Source: JAZUCT01 sp045639255 (GTDB lineage: Bacteria > Bacillota > Clostridia > Christensenellales > UBA1242). Taken from it: DNA of 42,120 nucleotides. The DNA lies in contig JAZUCT010000042.1 in assembly GCA_045639255.1 (NCBI GenBank), forward strand, positions 1 to 42,120, written 5' to 3'. Of this stretch, positions 25,592 through 34,100 are shown piece by piece. A model generated the notes under the pieces. That model was given only the letters and a program-made list of their open reading frames with translations, made no database searches and had not been told where the DNA came from. A program made the translations under genes and the position numbers. Position 1 is the stretch's first letter. The number at the start of each line of letters is the position of its first letter.

Positions 25592-26641
25592 TTACCTTTT
25601 ATAACTTAAAGTTTCTGCTTCTTTGTTTTGTTTGCGCTTTTCAATTGCTTTAAAAATTGCATTGCAAGCAATTGATGTAAGCATTCCAACAATGCTGTTC
25701 ACAATAATATAAAGAGCAAATGCTGAACTTGAACTCCATGTGAACCACACCATAATAAGTGGCATAATTATGCTCATAACCTTATTGGTTGATTGAGTTG
25801 GATCTGGTTCATTGTTTGAATTTTTATTTTGTTCTTGTTTAGGTGCGTTCATTTTTGTTAGAACCTTTTGGCTAACAAAAGTTATAACTCCTGCCAACAC
25901 AACTAAAATAAAATAACCATTCCATCTGTCATATTTTTGCCTTAATGAAACTGTAACAAGTTCATATTGTGCTTTAAATTCTTCTTTTGTTTCGCCTTCT
26001 GCAAGATATTTAACTTTATATTGGCTTGCAATTTTATCGAATTCTTTAAAACTTAAAACTGGGCTTGCATATGTGTCTGGTTGCCAAATATTTTCAATCC
26101 ATAAGAAACTATCTTTAATTTCGTTATACTTATCGTTCACTGCTTGTTGAGCAAGTTGAATTTTATCTTCGTCAGATAAAGTTGAATTGTTTTCAATTGT
26201 TTGAACATATGCTGAATTTAATTCTTGATATTGCCAAACAATTTTTGTTGCAGAAATTTTTCCAAGTGCGTTCCATAATGTCATAAAAATAACAATGGTA
26301 AGCACAAAAGTTACCAACATTCCAAGACAAGAACCACCAAGTGAAAAATTTTCCTTTTTATAAAGTTCCATTAATTTTTGATTATATAAATCTTTGTTGT
26401 TACCATATCTTTTTTGAAGTTCTGCCATTTGTGGTTGCAATTTTGCATTCATTGTGGCATTTTTATGTGCTGTTCTTTTTTGAAACAAGTCAAGCGGGAA
26501 AAGCACAAGTTTTAAAACAATTGTGAAAATTATTATTGTTAGTGCATAGTTTTTAAATAAAACATAGAACCAACCAATTAATGTTTCCCACATTCCACCT
26601 TGTGGCCAAGATGAAATAAGTAAGTTTGCTATATTAACCAT
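25592..26641 (-). CDS. yidC: Membrane insertase YidC/Oxa1
   Basis: This 349-aa insertase helps membrane proteins enter the bilayer, alone or with Sec. TM segments are near residues 25-50, 105-127, 217-240 and 262-320 (the last zone holds two). FTIVLKLVLFPLDLFQKR, then a basic helical hairpin and a long extracytoplasmic loop (about 130-215), matches the clostridial type. At the place of the conserved groove arginine there is Lys44. No lipobox cysteine is visible at the N-terminus. The start overlaps yidD by 13 nt. Confidence 0.93.
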   Translation of the reverse strand: MVNIANLLISSWPQGGMWETLIGWFYVLFKNYALTIIIFTIVLKLVLFPLDLFQKRTAHKNATMNAKLQPQMAELQKRYGNNKDLYNQKLMELYKKENFSLGGSCLGMLVTFVLTIVIFMTLWNALGKISATKIVWQYQELNSAYVQTIENNSTLSDEDKIQLAQQAVNDKYNEIKDSFLWIENIWQPDTYASPVLSFKEFDKIASQYKVKYLAEGETKEEFKAQYELVTVSLRQKYDRWNGYFILVVLAGVITFVSQKVLTKMNAPKQEQNKNSNNEPDPTQSTNKVMSIIMPLIMVWFTWSSSSAFALYIIVNSIVGMLTSIACNAIFKAIEKRKQNKEAETLSYKR

Positions 26642-26919
26642 TTATAATCCCCTTTAATGTTATCTGGAATTGGGTCGTAGCCCCAACATTTTGAAAAACT
26701 GTTGCATTTTAACAAGCGTTTTAACCCAATAACTGCTCCTTTAATAATACCAAATTCTTTAATTGCTTGCAACATATATGTTGAACAAGTTGGATAAAAT
26801 TTGCAAGTTTTTGGAAGAATTGGTGAAATAATTAACTTATAAAAATATATAAGAAAAATTGCCAAAATAAAAACAGGCATTAGAATAAGATTAACAAAAT
26901 TAATTTTTTTCTTCTTCAT
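26629..26919 (-). CDS. yidD: Membrane protein insertion efficiency factor YidD
   Basis: This 96-aa protein has a hydrophobic N-terminal helix and the family core ISPILPKTCKFYPTCSTYML, then IKKG-like IIKGAVIGLKRLLKC and WGYDPIP. It has an extra basic N-terminal stretch (MKKKKINFVN) compared with many homologues. It probably assists YidC. It overlaps rnpA by 20 nt and yidC by 13 nt, pointing to coupled translation. Confidence 0.93.
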   Translation of the reverse strand: MKKKKINFVNLILMPVFILAIFLIYFYKLIISPILPKTCKFYPTCSTYMLQAIKEFGIIKGAVIGLKRLLKCNSFSKCWGYDPIPDNIKGDYKWLI

Positions 26920-27259
26920 TTTTTAAAATTAAACCTGCTTTATTAAGGCAATATATAATTGATTTTTGAATTTCAGCAAATTCACAGTTTTCAATTCCGT
27001 TCCTTGCAACAATAATATAGTTAAAGTTGCCATCAATTTTTGAAACCAATTGGCGCATTGCTTCACGCAACTTTCGTTTAACATTATTGCGAGTTACTGC
27101 ATTGCCAATTTTTGCACTTACAGAAAAACCAATTTTTGCAGGTTTCTTATAACCTTTACAATAAATTATGCTTAAAATTTTGCAAACGGAAAATGTGCCG
27201 TGTTTATATATATAACTGAATTCTTTTCTTTTTTTTAACCTATTTTGTTTTGCTAACAT
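26900..27259 (-). CDS. rnpA: Ribonuclease P protein component
   Basis: This 119-aa basic protein is the cofactor of RNase P RNA in tRNA 5' maturation. The RNR signature is TRNNVKRKLREAMRQL. The N-terminus MLAKQNRLKKRKEFSYIYKHG is typical. The start was set at 27259 because AAGGTGG lies directly upstream; a longer frame up to 27292 would run almost into rpmH without an SD. It follows rpmH by 35 nt. Confidence 0.95.
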   Translation of the reverse strand: MLAKQNRLKKRKEFSYIYKHGTFSVCKILSIIYCKGYKKPAKIGFSVSAKIGNAVTRNNVKRKLREAMRQLVSKIDGNFNYIIVARNGIENCEFAEIQKSIIYCLNKAGLILKNEEEKN

Positions 27260-27294
27260 TAATCCACCTTGAAAAATGTTTTTAGCGCACAAAG

Positions 27295-27429
27295 CTAAGC
27301 AGCAAGCACTTTTCTGCCTCTGTTTCTTCTGCGTTTAAGAACATTTCTGCCACTTTTAGTGCTCATTCTTTTTCTAAAACCGTGAACTTTTTGTCTTTGA
27401 CGTTTGTTAGGTTGATAAGTTCTTTTCAT
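27295..27429 (-). CDS. rpmH: 50S ribosomal protein L34
   Basis: This 44-aa protein begins MKRTYQPNKRQRQKVHGFRK and ends with RRRNRGRKVLAA, which is L34. It is extremely basic and sits as first gene before rnpA, as in nearly all bacteria. AAGGGGAGC precedes the ATG. Confidence 0.98.
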   Translation of the reverse strand: MKRTYQPNKRQRQKVHGFRKRMSTKSGRNVLKRRRNRGRKVLAA

Positions 27430-27488
27430 TATTAAGCTCCCCTTTTGTTTAGTTAAGTTAAACATTATTTAAAAATTAATGCTAGGTT

Positions 27489-27517
27489 ATTATATATTAA
27501 TCAACCAGATTTGTCAA
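27489..27517 (-). promoter_or_regulatory. rpmH: Strong sigma-A promoter of the rpmH operon
   Basis: Consensus TTGACA (27512-27517) and consensus TATAAT (27489-27494) with an ideal 17-nt spacer, about 60 nt upstream of rpmH. Confidence 0.92.
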
Positions 27518-27530
27518 CCTTTTTCAAATC

Positions 27531-27553
27531 AAAAAGCAAGCCCCTGCTTGCTT
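27531..27553 (-). terminator. Terminator of the HAD-yhbY operon
   Basis: On the minus strand AAGCAAG pairs with CTTGCTT around a 6-nt loop, followed by TTTTT. It sits between the yhbY stop and the rpmH promoter. Confidence 0.8.
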
Positions 27554-27842
27554 ATAAAATATGGTTAATATTTTTCTTGTTTGATTGCTTATAAACAACC
27601 ACTTTGCTTCCAATTGCTTGAACTGGTTCGCAGTTAAGTTTTTCACAAATAATTGCAATTGCTTCTTTTGCATTATAGTCGCAATTTTTTAAAATGTTAA
27701 TTTTTAAAATTTCTTTATTAAAAAGAATTTCTTCAATTTGTGAAAGAACATTGTCGGTTAATCCATCTTTTCCAATTTGCATAAGTGGACTAAGATTTAC
27801 TGCAATTCCTTTAAGGATTGCCCTTTCTTTTGTTGTTATCAT
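27552..27842 (-). CDS. yhbY: YhbY/CRM-domain RNA-binding protein
   Basis: This 96-aa single CRM (CRS1-YhbY) domain contains the GKDGLTDNVLSQIEEIL stretch with a GxxG-like loop, preceded by LKGIAVNLSPLMQIG. It probably binds pre-50S ribosomal particles. AAAGGGG precedes the ATG. It follows the HAD phosphatase gene by 14 nt. In other Firmicutes it is often near obg and nadD; here obg is about 2.4 kb away on the other strand. Confidence 0.92.
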   Translation of the reverse strand: MITTKERAILKGIAVNLSPLMQIGKDGLTDNVLSQIEEILFNKEILKINILKNCDYNAKEAIAIICEKLNCEPVQAIGSKVVVYKQSNKKNINHIL

Positions 27843-27856
27843 TTTAAATTTCCCCT

Positions 27857-28723
27857 TTAATTTTTTGTTTCGTTATTAAGTTTAATTTTTTCACTTATTT
27901 TTGTTAAATTTGCTTCAATTGCCATTTTATGAATAATGTTCTTAATTGCATTATCTATTAAACTGTTTTCGGTGTAATCTGCTGGGCACGAGAAATCTGC
28001 CCTTGCATAACGCATAAGATCATCAGCCTGTTGTTTTTTATATGCATTGTCGGGATCATACACCGCAACAGAATAACCACCATAAGTTCGAACAAGTTTC
28101 ATGCAAGGAACATCTGTTTCACCATCGCCAATATAAATCATGCGTTTAAATGGAATAACATATTTGTGTGCTGTTTGATGTTTGTTTATTGTTTCACTAT
28201 CATACAAATTAAAATCAGCATTTCTTATGCGAAATAAATATTGTGTTTTGTTTGTATAGTTAACACTGTGTGATGGCCAAACTGCCTGCCCGTTTTCATC
28301 GTATATAAACTCACAAGCAAAAATTTGTTTAAATTCGTTTGCAATGCTTGTGCCTTCAATAATTTCTTTAAGTCCGCTTGAAATTATATAATGTTCAATG
28401 GTAACACCTAAACTTTTTCCATAATCGTTAATTCTTTTAAACCACTCTTGCACTCCATTAAACAAAACAATGTTTTTTCCGTGCTTTTTAAAGCCTTCCC
28501 TTGTAACTGAAAAATTTGGTGTTTTTCTTGCCTTATCAACCATTTTGAACATGCATGAAAGAATTTTATCAGCATTGTTTTTAACAGCCATATCATTGCA
28601 TTCTTGCCAAAAATTAATAACCTGCGAGCCAACTTGTTCAATAAAACTATATTCTTGCATGTTTCCGGCAACCAATGTTCCATCAAAATCATACATTAAT
28701 GCAATTTTAACTTCGCTGTTCAT
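27857..28723 (-). CDS. HAD-superfamily phosphatase
   Basis: This 288-aa protein has HAD motif I D12-F-D14-G-T-L, motif II IISSGLKEII and motif IV YIGDGETDVPCM, with a long helical cap between I and II (about residues 25-105). A conserved Lys for motif III is probably among KYVIPFKRM. It resembles SerB-like or uncharacterised HAD phosphatases; the substrate cannot be told. The start is ATG with AAAGGAG upstream, and the gene is first in an operon with yhbY. Confidence 0.85.
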   Translation of the reverse strand: MNSEVKIALMYDFDGTLVAGNMQEYSFIEQVGSQVINFWQECNDMAVKNNADKILSCMFKMVDKARKTPNFSVTREGFKKHGKNIVLFNGVQEWFKRINDYGKSLGVTIEHYIISSGLKEIIEGTSIANEFKQIFACEFIYDENGQAVWPSHSVNYTNKTQYLFRIRNADFNLYDSETINKHQTAHKYVIPFKRMIYIGDGETDVPCMKLVRTYGGYSVAVYDPDNAYKKQQADDLMRYARADFSCPADYTENSLIDNAIKNIIHKMAIEANLTKISEKIKLNNETKN

Positions 28724-28794
28724 ACAAATTCTCCTTTTAATTAATGTATTATATCATAATTTAAAATAAATTATAAGGTATTTTATGAAATTAA

Positions 28795-28823
28795 TTGATA
28801 TTTTATTAAAATTCTATTAAACT
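28795..28823 (+). promoter_or_regulatory. Sigma-A-like promoter of CYTH gene
   Basis: TTGATA (28795-28800) and TAAACT (28818-28823) are separated by 17 nt, followed by AAGGTGA and the start. Confidence 0.6.
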
Positions 28824-28842
28824 ATATGTAAGGTGAAGAACT

Positions 28843-29526
28843 ATGAATAATGAAATTGAAAAAAAATTCAGGGTTGATAGCAAAAAAGCAATTAATCAAA
28901 TGTTATCGGCTCCATTAATTGTTAATAACTATGAGTTTTCAGTTATCAGTGAAGATAAGGTGCTTGATGTTTATTATGACACACCACAAATGTTTTTAAA
29001 AAGCGCTGGTGTGCTTATAAGAACAAGAACTGTTGGAAAAACAAAAAATATAACAATTAAAACCGACACTCAATTGGTTAAAACTGCTTATGGAACATAT
29101 ACAACCTGCAAAGAGTTTAACTATGAAATTCCTTATTACGATACAATTTTTAACTATATTGAACTTATTATGAAAAACATTCCGTTCAGTGTTTATGCAA
29201 GATTGAAGGTTGACCTTTTAAGTGTTTTAAATTCAATGCGACCTTTTCTTGTTGTTGATCAAAAATCAACACGCTTCCATGTTTATTCAAACTTGTTTAA
29301 ATGCCAATATATATTTTCACAGGTTAAATATGTTAACCAAGAAAATGGCAAAAAGGAAAAGGATTTCATAATTGAGTTACAAAGTTATCCTGACAATGTT
29401 AACCTTGAAAAGTTTTTTGAATTTGCAAGCAGAATTGAAAAAAGCGTTAAACCAATTTTTGCATTTGATAAAACCAAATTTGAAATGGGCTTGGAATTAA
29501 CTAAATCAGCAGTTAAGAAAAAATAG
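28843..29526 (+). CDS. CYTH-like / triphosphate-tunnel family protein
   Basis: This 227-aa protein has the CYTH signature E4-I-E6-K-K8 at its N-terminus, then VLDVYYDTP and LIRTRTVGKTKNITIKT (a beta-strand with alternating Arg), typical of triphosphate tunnel metalloenzymes. The middle (about 85-190) includes basic and acidic strands consistent with the tunnel, ending in DFIIELQ. Members hydrolyse inorganic tripolyphosphate or thiamine triphosphate, or make polyphosphate (VTC4). The substrate here is unknown. It has its own promoter and terminator. Confidence 0.8.
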   Translation: MNNEIEKKFRVDSKKAINQMLSAPLIVNNYEFSVISEDKVLDVYYDTPQMFLKSAGVLIRTRTVGKTKNITIKTDTQLVKTAYGTYTTCKEFNYEIPYYDTIFNYIELIMKNIPFSVYARLKVDLLSVLNSMRPFLVVDQKSTRFHVYSNLFKCQYIFSQVKYVNQENGKKEKDFIIELQSYPDNVNLEKFFEFASRIEKSVKPIFAFDKTKFEMGLELTKSAVKKK

Positions 29527-29547
29527 TGCGTTTGCATTATTTTTTTG
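29522..29547 (+). terminator. Terminator of CYTH gene
   Basis: AATAGTGC pairs with GCATTATT (one wobble) around a GTTT loop, followed by a T-run. It overlaps the stop of the gene. Confidence 0.75.
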
Positions 29548-29589
29548 TTTAAATTAAAAAGAATTGTGGAAAATTGTTATTGTTTGTGA

Positions 29590-29595
29590 TATACT
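29590..29595 (+). promoter_or_regulatory. nth: -10 box of nth placed for a leaderless transcript
   Basis: TATACT ends 6 nt before the nth ATG, and no ribosome binding site is seen between them. The -35 region is weak. Transcription would begin at or next to the ATG. Confidence 0.45.
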
Positions 29596-29601
29596 TATTT
29601 T

Positions 29602-30240
29602 ATGGAACTTAAAAAAGCCCAAAAAATTTTAAATAAAATTAACGAACATTTTGAAATTATAAAATGTGAACTGGAATATAATTCACCATATCAACTGTTA
29701 ATTGCTGTTATTCTTTCTGCGCAATGCACAGATAAACAAGTTAATAAAGTTACAAAGGAATTATTTAAAATTGCACCTACGCCACAAAAAATGATAGAAC
29801 TAGGCGTTGATAAGATTGAAAAAATAATTCATTCGTGTGGTTTTTACTCAACAAAAGCAAAAAATATTTATAACTGTTCAGTTAAAATTTTAAATAATTT
29901 TAACGGTGAAGTGCCACAAAATATGGAAGATTTAATAACGCTTGATGGTGTTGGCAGAAAAACCGCAAGTGTGGTTCTTGGTGAATGTTTTAACATTCCT
30001 GCACTTGCTGTGGATACGCATGTTTTCAGGGTAAGCAACAGGTTGGGGCTTTCAAATTCTGTTAATGTGCTTGATTGTGAAAAACAATTATGCAACTTAC
30101 TTCCTAAGCAGAGTTGGAAAAACACACACTATGCCCTTGTGTTGTTTGGCAGATATTATTGCAAAGCAAAGGGCCATAAATGTGAAAACTGCAAATTAAA
30201 AGAAGATTGCAAGTTTTATAATTTAAAAAAAAATAACTAA
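29602..30240 (+). CDS. nth: Endonuclease III (DNA N-glycosylase/AP lyase)
   Basis: This 212-aa base-excision repair enzyme removes oxidised pyrimidines and cuts the abasic strand. The HhH motif is LDGVGRKTA with the catalytic Lys120, and Asp138 lies in AVDTH; both fall at the same numbers as in Escherichia coli. The [4Fe-4S] cluster ligands follow the C-x6-C-x2-C-x5-C spacing near the C-terminus. No SD is seen before the start, and a leaderless transcript is possible. obg follows 27 nt later, so the two are likely co-transcribed. Confidence 0.96.
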   Translation: MELKKAQKILNKINEHFEIIKCELEYNSPYQLLIAVILSAQCTDKQVNKVTKELFKIAPTPQKMIELGVDKIEKIIHSCGFYSTKAKNIYNCSVKILNNFNGEVPQNMEDLITLDGVGRKTASVVLGECFNIPALAVDTHVFRVSNRLGLSNSVNVLDCEKQLCNLLPKQSWKNTHYALVLFGRYYCKAKGHKCENCKLKEDCKFYNLKKNN

Positions 30241-30267
30241 AAAAAACATATTAAAAGGATAAAACTT

Positions 30268-31533
30268 ATGTTTATTGATAAGGTTAAAATTTTTGTTAAG
30301 GCAGGAAACGGCGGAAATGGTTCTGTTTCGTTTTTGCGTGAAAAATTTGTTGCACAAGGCGGCCCAGATGGTGGCGATGGTGGCCATGGCGGAAACATTA
30401 TTTTTGTTGCAGATAAAAACATTAACACTTTAATTGATTTCAGGTTTGCAAAACGATATCGTGCACAAGATGGCGAAGATGGAAAAGGCAAAAATTGTTA
30501 TGGCAAAAAAGGTGAAAATCTTGTTATTAAAGTTCCGCAAGGAACTGTTATAAGAGATTTAAAAACAAACAAGATTATTGCTGATATGTTTTATGATGGC
30601 GAAGAAAAAATTTTGTGCCGTGGCGGAAAAGGTGGCCGTGGAAATGCAAAATTTTGCACTCCAACAAGGCAAGCGCCTGCTTTCAGTGAACTTGGTGAAA
30701 AAACCACTGAATATGAATTGCAACTTGAACTTAAAACAATTGCCGATGTTGGTCTTGTTGGATTTCCAAATGTTGGAAAATCCACACTTCTTTCACAAAT
30801 TAGTGGGGCAAAACCAAAAATTGCAAACTATCACTTCACAACTCTTTCACCTAACCTTGGTGTTGTGAAATGTTACAACAGCAGTTTTGTTGTTGCAGAT
30901 ATTCCTGGACTTATTGAAGGTGCAAGTGAAGGTGTTGGTTTGGGCCATGAATTTTTAAGGCATATTGAACGCACAAGGCTTATTGTTCATGTTGTGGATA
31001 TTTCTGAATTTGAAGGCAGAAATGCAATTGAAGATTTTAAAATTATTAATAATGAACTTGCTTCATATTCACCAAAACTTGCTTCATTGCCACAAATAAT
31101 TGCATTAAATAAGTGCGATTTGCTTGGTGAAAACACCGAAAAAATTGAAGAGTTTAAAAAAGCCTATGCAAATTATATAGTTGTTCCAATAAGTGCTGCA
31201 ACCAATAAAGATGTTGAACAACTTATTAAAGTTATGCACTCTGAACTTGAAAAATTGCCAAAAGGTGCACCAATTGAAATTGAAGAGCATAATTTTGATA
31301 TGCGCGACACAATTAGTGTTAACATTGAAATCTTGGATGATGGAACTTTCCATGTTACTGGTGGTTTGATTGATGAAATTTTAAGGGGAATTGTTTTTGA
31401 AAACAGTGAAAGTATGGCATATTTTCAAAAACGACTTAAAAATGAAGGCATTATTGATATGTTAAAAGAAAAAGGCGCTTTCGAAGGTTGCACAATTAAA
31501 GTTGGAAACTTAGAATTTGAATTTTTTGAATAA
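30268..31533 (+). CDS. obg: GTPase Obg (CgtA/ObgE)
   Basis: This 421-aa GTPase acts in 50S assembly and stress signalling. The Gly-rich Obg fold fills residues 1-158 (AGNGGNGSVSFLREK, GGPDGGDGGHGG). The G domain has GFPNVGKST, DIPGLIEGA, NKCDL and the SAA motif. A C-terminal OCT domain (about 345-421) is present, as in the Bacillus type. AAAAGGATA precedes the ATG. The usual rplU-rpmA neighbours are absent; nth is upstream instead. Confidence 0.97.
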   Translation: MFIDKVKIFVKAGNGGNGSVSFLREKFVAQGGPDGGDGGHGGNIIFVADKNINTLIDFRFAKRYRAQDGEDGKGKNCYGKKGENLVIKVPQGTVIRDLKTNKIIADMFYDGEEKILCRGGKGGRGNAKFCTPTRQAPAFSELGEKTTEYELQLELKTIADVGLVGFPNVGKSTLLSQISGAKPKIANYHFTTLSPNLGVVKCYNSSFVVADIPGLIEGASEGVGLGHEFLRHIERTRLIVHVVDISEFEGRNAIEDFKIINNELASYSPKLASLPQIIALNKCDLLGENTEKIEEFKKAYANYIVVPISAATNKDVEQLIKVMHSELEKLPKGAPIEIEEHNFDMRDTISVNIEILDDGTFHVTGGLIDEILRGIVFENSESMAYFQKRLKNEGIIDMLKEKGAFEGCTIKVGNLEFEFFE

Positions 31534-31560
31534 TAAAAAACCGCAAAATGCGGTTTTTTT
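31534..31560. terminator. Bidirectional terminator, obg / ger operon
   Basis: AAAAAACCGC pairs with GCGGTTTTTT around a 5-nt loop. It serves obg on the plus strand and the gerC end on the minus strand. Confidence 0.88.
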
Positions 31561-31565
31561 GTTTA

Positions 31566-32999
31566 TTAAGTTATGCCTTTTATTATTATTTGTGGATCGA
31601 ATTGTGTTGCTTTTAAAAACTCTTCTTCACTTCCATAGAACTTAACAAGTTTTTTAAATTCGCTGTTTCTATATTTTTCGTATGCAGAAACAACACCAAA
31701 CATATCAATTCCATATTCTCTGCACTTTTCAACTGTTAAGTTTATTTCGTTTATTATTTTATCTTTAATTTTTTGTTTAACTTCATTTGTTATAAGGTTT
31801 GATGAACCATTGTTAAAGTTTTTTTCTGCTGTTGAAGAAGTTGTAACTTCTTCAATTTTAACAATAAGCAATAAATAAGATTCAACAACTGGCGTTGTGC
31901 CTTTTATTCTGTATCGGTTAGCAAACAGTTTGGTTTCAATGTTAACAACACAACCATCGTTGTTTTTAAATGGCTCTTCTGTTAAACCTGAAACATTTAT
32001 TGAACCATCAGTGCCTGAATTTGAAAGCCATTTATAACCTTTTATTTCATTTTCTTGAAGTTCACCAATTTTTTTGCCACCTTTAAAAAGTGCAGTTTTT
32101 CCCACATTCGAAATGCTTTGAGTGCCTTGCCCTGAACCGCTGGAACCACTTGAACCGCCACCACTTGAAGCACTTTCACCGCCTGAACCTTTGGATTCCT
32201 GATTAACTTCAATTCCATCAAGTTCGCTTTTTATCACATCAACCCTTCCAACATAGTTTGTTTGAGTGTGTTGAATCATTTTTTTATAAAATTCTTCAAT
32301 GCTTATGTCGGCAGAATAAACAAGTTTTTCGTTAAACTCTAAGATGTTTTGAAGTGAAAATGAAATGCCGTTATCAAGTTGCGAACTTGCCATAAGAAGT
32401 TCGTAGGCAGAACTTGTGTTAACAAGCACAGTGTTTGCATTAAGTCGGCTGGAACGAACAAGAAAATCCATTATTTCAGTAACACCTTTTTCTGCAACAC
32501 TATCACCCACAATAACAACACTGCAATGAGTTAACCCAATTTCTTTGCCAAGAATTAAATTTAGTTTATCAATGCCTTGCATAATTGTTGGTGCAGTGGC
32601 ACAAACAACTTGAACATTTTGATTATATTTAACATCAATTGTTGGAATTATTATTTGTGCAGAAAGTTTATAGTTGTTTGTGTATTGTTGATTTTCTTGC
32701 TGACCAGATGAACTGCTTTCACCAGATTGTTGGCTTTCACCCGAAGATCCTTCTTTGCTTGATGAACTTTCCTGATTGCTTGAACCTTCTTGGTTTGAAG
32801 TGCTTACGCCAGAAGATTGTTCTTGATTTGCCTTTTCGGCTTCTTCAACACTTTCAAGGTCTATTCCTAACCCTATAACAATTGCCCTTACTTCGCTTTG
32901 TGCTGGCAATGCAAGGGTTATTGGCAAAAAGAAAAGAATTATAAGGAAAATAACAAAATATGTTTTATTTGTTAGTAACTTTTTTAGGTAATTCTTCAT
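31566..32999 (-). CDS. GerC-family germinant receptor subunit with low-complexity inserts
   Basis: This 477-aa protein occupies the C position of a gerA-type operon and has the Ger(x)C layout. The N-domain has IPTIDVKYNQNVQVVCATAPTI and LTHCSVVIVGDSVAEKG, later FLVRSSRLNANTVLVN. The C-domain has KVKIKDKI-type helices and FDPQIIIK at the end. Unusually, the N-terminal hydrophobic segment (13-31) carries no lipobox cysteine, so it is not the usual lipoprotein. Two Ser/Gly/Gln/Glu-rich low-complexity stretches are inserted (about 58-105 and 270-294). The start overlaps the gerB end by 35 nt. Confidence 0.86.
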   Translation of the reverse strand: MKNYLKKLLTNKTYFVIFLIILFFLPITLALPAQSEVRAIVIGLGIDLESVEEAEKANQEQSSGVSTSNQEGSSNQESSSSKEGSSGESQQSGESSSSGQQENQQYTNNYKLSAQIIIPTIDVKYNQNVQVVCATAPTIMQGIDKLNLILGKEIGLTHCSVVIVGDSVAEKGVTEIMDFLVRSSRLNANTVLVNTSSAYELLMASSQLDNGISFSLQNILEFNEKLVYSADISIEEFYKKMIQHTQTNYVGRVDVIKSELDGIEVNQESKGSGGESASSGGGSSGSSGSGQGTQSISNVGKTALFKGGKKIGELQENEIKGYKWLSNSGTDGSINVSGLTEEPFKNNDGCVVNIETKLFANRYRIKGTTPVVESYLLLIVKIEEVTTSSTAEKNFNNGSSNLITNEVKQKIKDKIINEINLTVEKCREYGIDMFGVVSAYEKYRNSEFKKLVKFYGSEEEFLKATQFDPQIIIKGIT

Positions 33000-34098
33000 A
33001 TGTTAACTCCTTTTCACCTTTTATTTTTAAAACAATATAAGTTATTATTGGAACAAGATATTGCAAGAACATAAATAACCAAATTGCCCAATCTTGACGA
33101 ATTAATTCAAACACTGTTTCAATGTTATAATAAATTATTAAAGTTGCAGTAAAAATTAAAGTTACAATTATAACACCTGTTAAATTTTTTCGTTTTTTTA
33201 ATTTTAATGTGTCGTTCACCAATGTTTTTTGAACAAATGTTATTAAAATAAACTGCAAAAATAAGGTTACACACCAAACGCAAATTGCAATCCAATCTAT
33301 TCTGCCCATACTGGAAACTCTTGGCGAAAACTGAACAACGCTTGAAATTGCAAATCTTAGCATATTTGCAATATTTTCGTAAATTCCATAATATATGCAC
33401 ATAAACAACACAACCATAACGCCTGAAATAATCAGGCTTTTTTTAAGTTGGAAACTTGTATTTTTTTCAATTTTTATTCTTCCACAAAAAGTTAGCATTA
33501 TAATTGTATCGCCAAACAAGAAAATGTTGTTATAAATTCCTTTTAGAGAACCAGCAATTCCATTATTAAAAATAGGAAGCAATCCATCTGGCTTTACATC
33601 TTGCAAACTTGCAAGAATAAGAAAAATAAATCCGCCTAAAACAACCACACTGAAACTTTCATAAAGCCGACCAATAATATGTGTTTTTTTGGAAGTTACA
33701 AAACAAATAAGTGCAAAAAGTGGCACTGTAAAAAGCACCCATGAAAATTCTTCATAAAGCGTTTCAATAAAGAAAAGCCTTGTTTCACAAAGAATAAAAA
33801 CACATTTTATGCCAAAATAGAAAGCATAAAGAGTGCAAATTATAACTGCACCAATTTTTGAAAAGCATTTTTCAAGAATTTGATAAAATGTTAAATTGGG
33901 GCACATATGCAATAATTTTATTATAAATATAAGTGTTATGAATTCGAAGATGTAACCAACTATAACACTTAACCACAAACCTGTTCCCGCATCAGCAGAT
34001 AAAAGTGATGGAAGCAACAAAACTTTAAGCGAAATTGAAGCAATAAGCATTATAACGCTTAACTGATGAGTTGAAAATTTATCTGTTCTTTCTTTCAT
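32965..34098 (-). CDS. GerB-family germinant receptor permease subunit
   Basis: This 377-aa polytopic protein has about ten membrane spans and belongs to the spore germination permease group of the APC superfamily. Pattern segments include KFSTHQLSVIMLIASISLKV at the start, PIFNNGIAGSLKGIYNNIF and a long C-terminal transmembrane end. With GerA and GerC it forms the inner-membrane receptor that senses germinants. It starts 2 nt after the gerA stop. Confidence 0.92.
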   Translation of the reverse strand: MKERTDKFSTHQLSVIMLIASISLKVLLLPSLLSADAGTGLWLSVIVGYIFEFITLIFIIKLLHMCPNLTFYQILEKCFSKIGAVIICTLYAFYFGIKCVFILCETRLFFIETLYEEFSWVLFTVPLFALICFVTSKKTHIIGRLYESFSVVVLGGFIFLILASLQDVKPDGLLPIFNNGIAGSLKGIYNNIFLFGDTIIMLTFCGRIKIEKNTSFQLKKSLIISGVMVVLFMCIYYGIYENIANMLRFAISSVVQFSPRVSSMGRIDWIAICVWCVTLFLQFILITFVQKTLVNDTLKLKKRKNLTGVIIVTLIFTATLIIYYNIETVFELIRQDWAIWLFMFLQYLVPIITYIVLKIKGEKELTYEELPKKVTNK

Positions 34099-34100
34099 AC

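Noticed and set aside
27260..27292. Longer N-terminus for rnpA
   Set aside because: The extra 11 residues lack an SD and similarity; AAGGTGG fits the ATG at 27259.
27430..27551. Replication origin next to rpmH
   Set aside because: The gap is 122 nt, has no DnaA-box cluster and contains a terminator plus a strong promoter; dnaA is not adjacent.
31566..32999. Frameshift or assembly error in gerC behind the low-complexity inserts
   Set aside because: The frame continues through both inserts into conserved GerC segments on both sides, so they look like true insertions.
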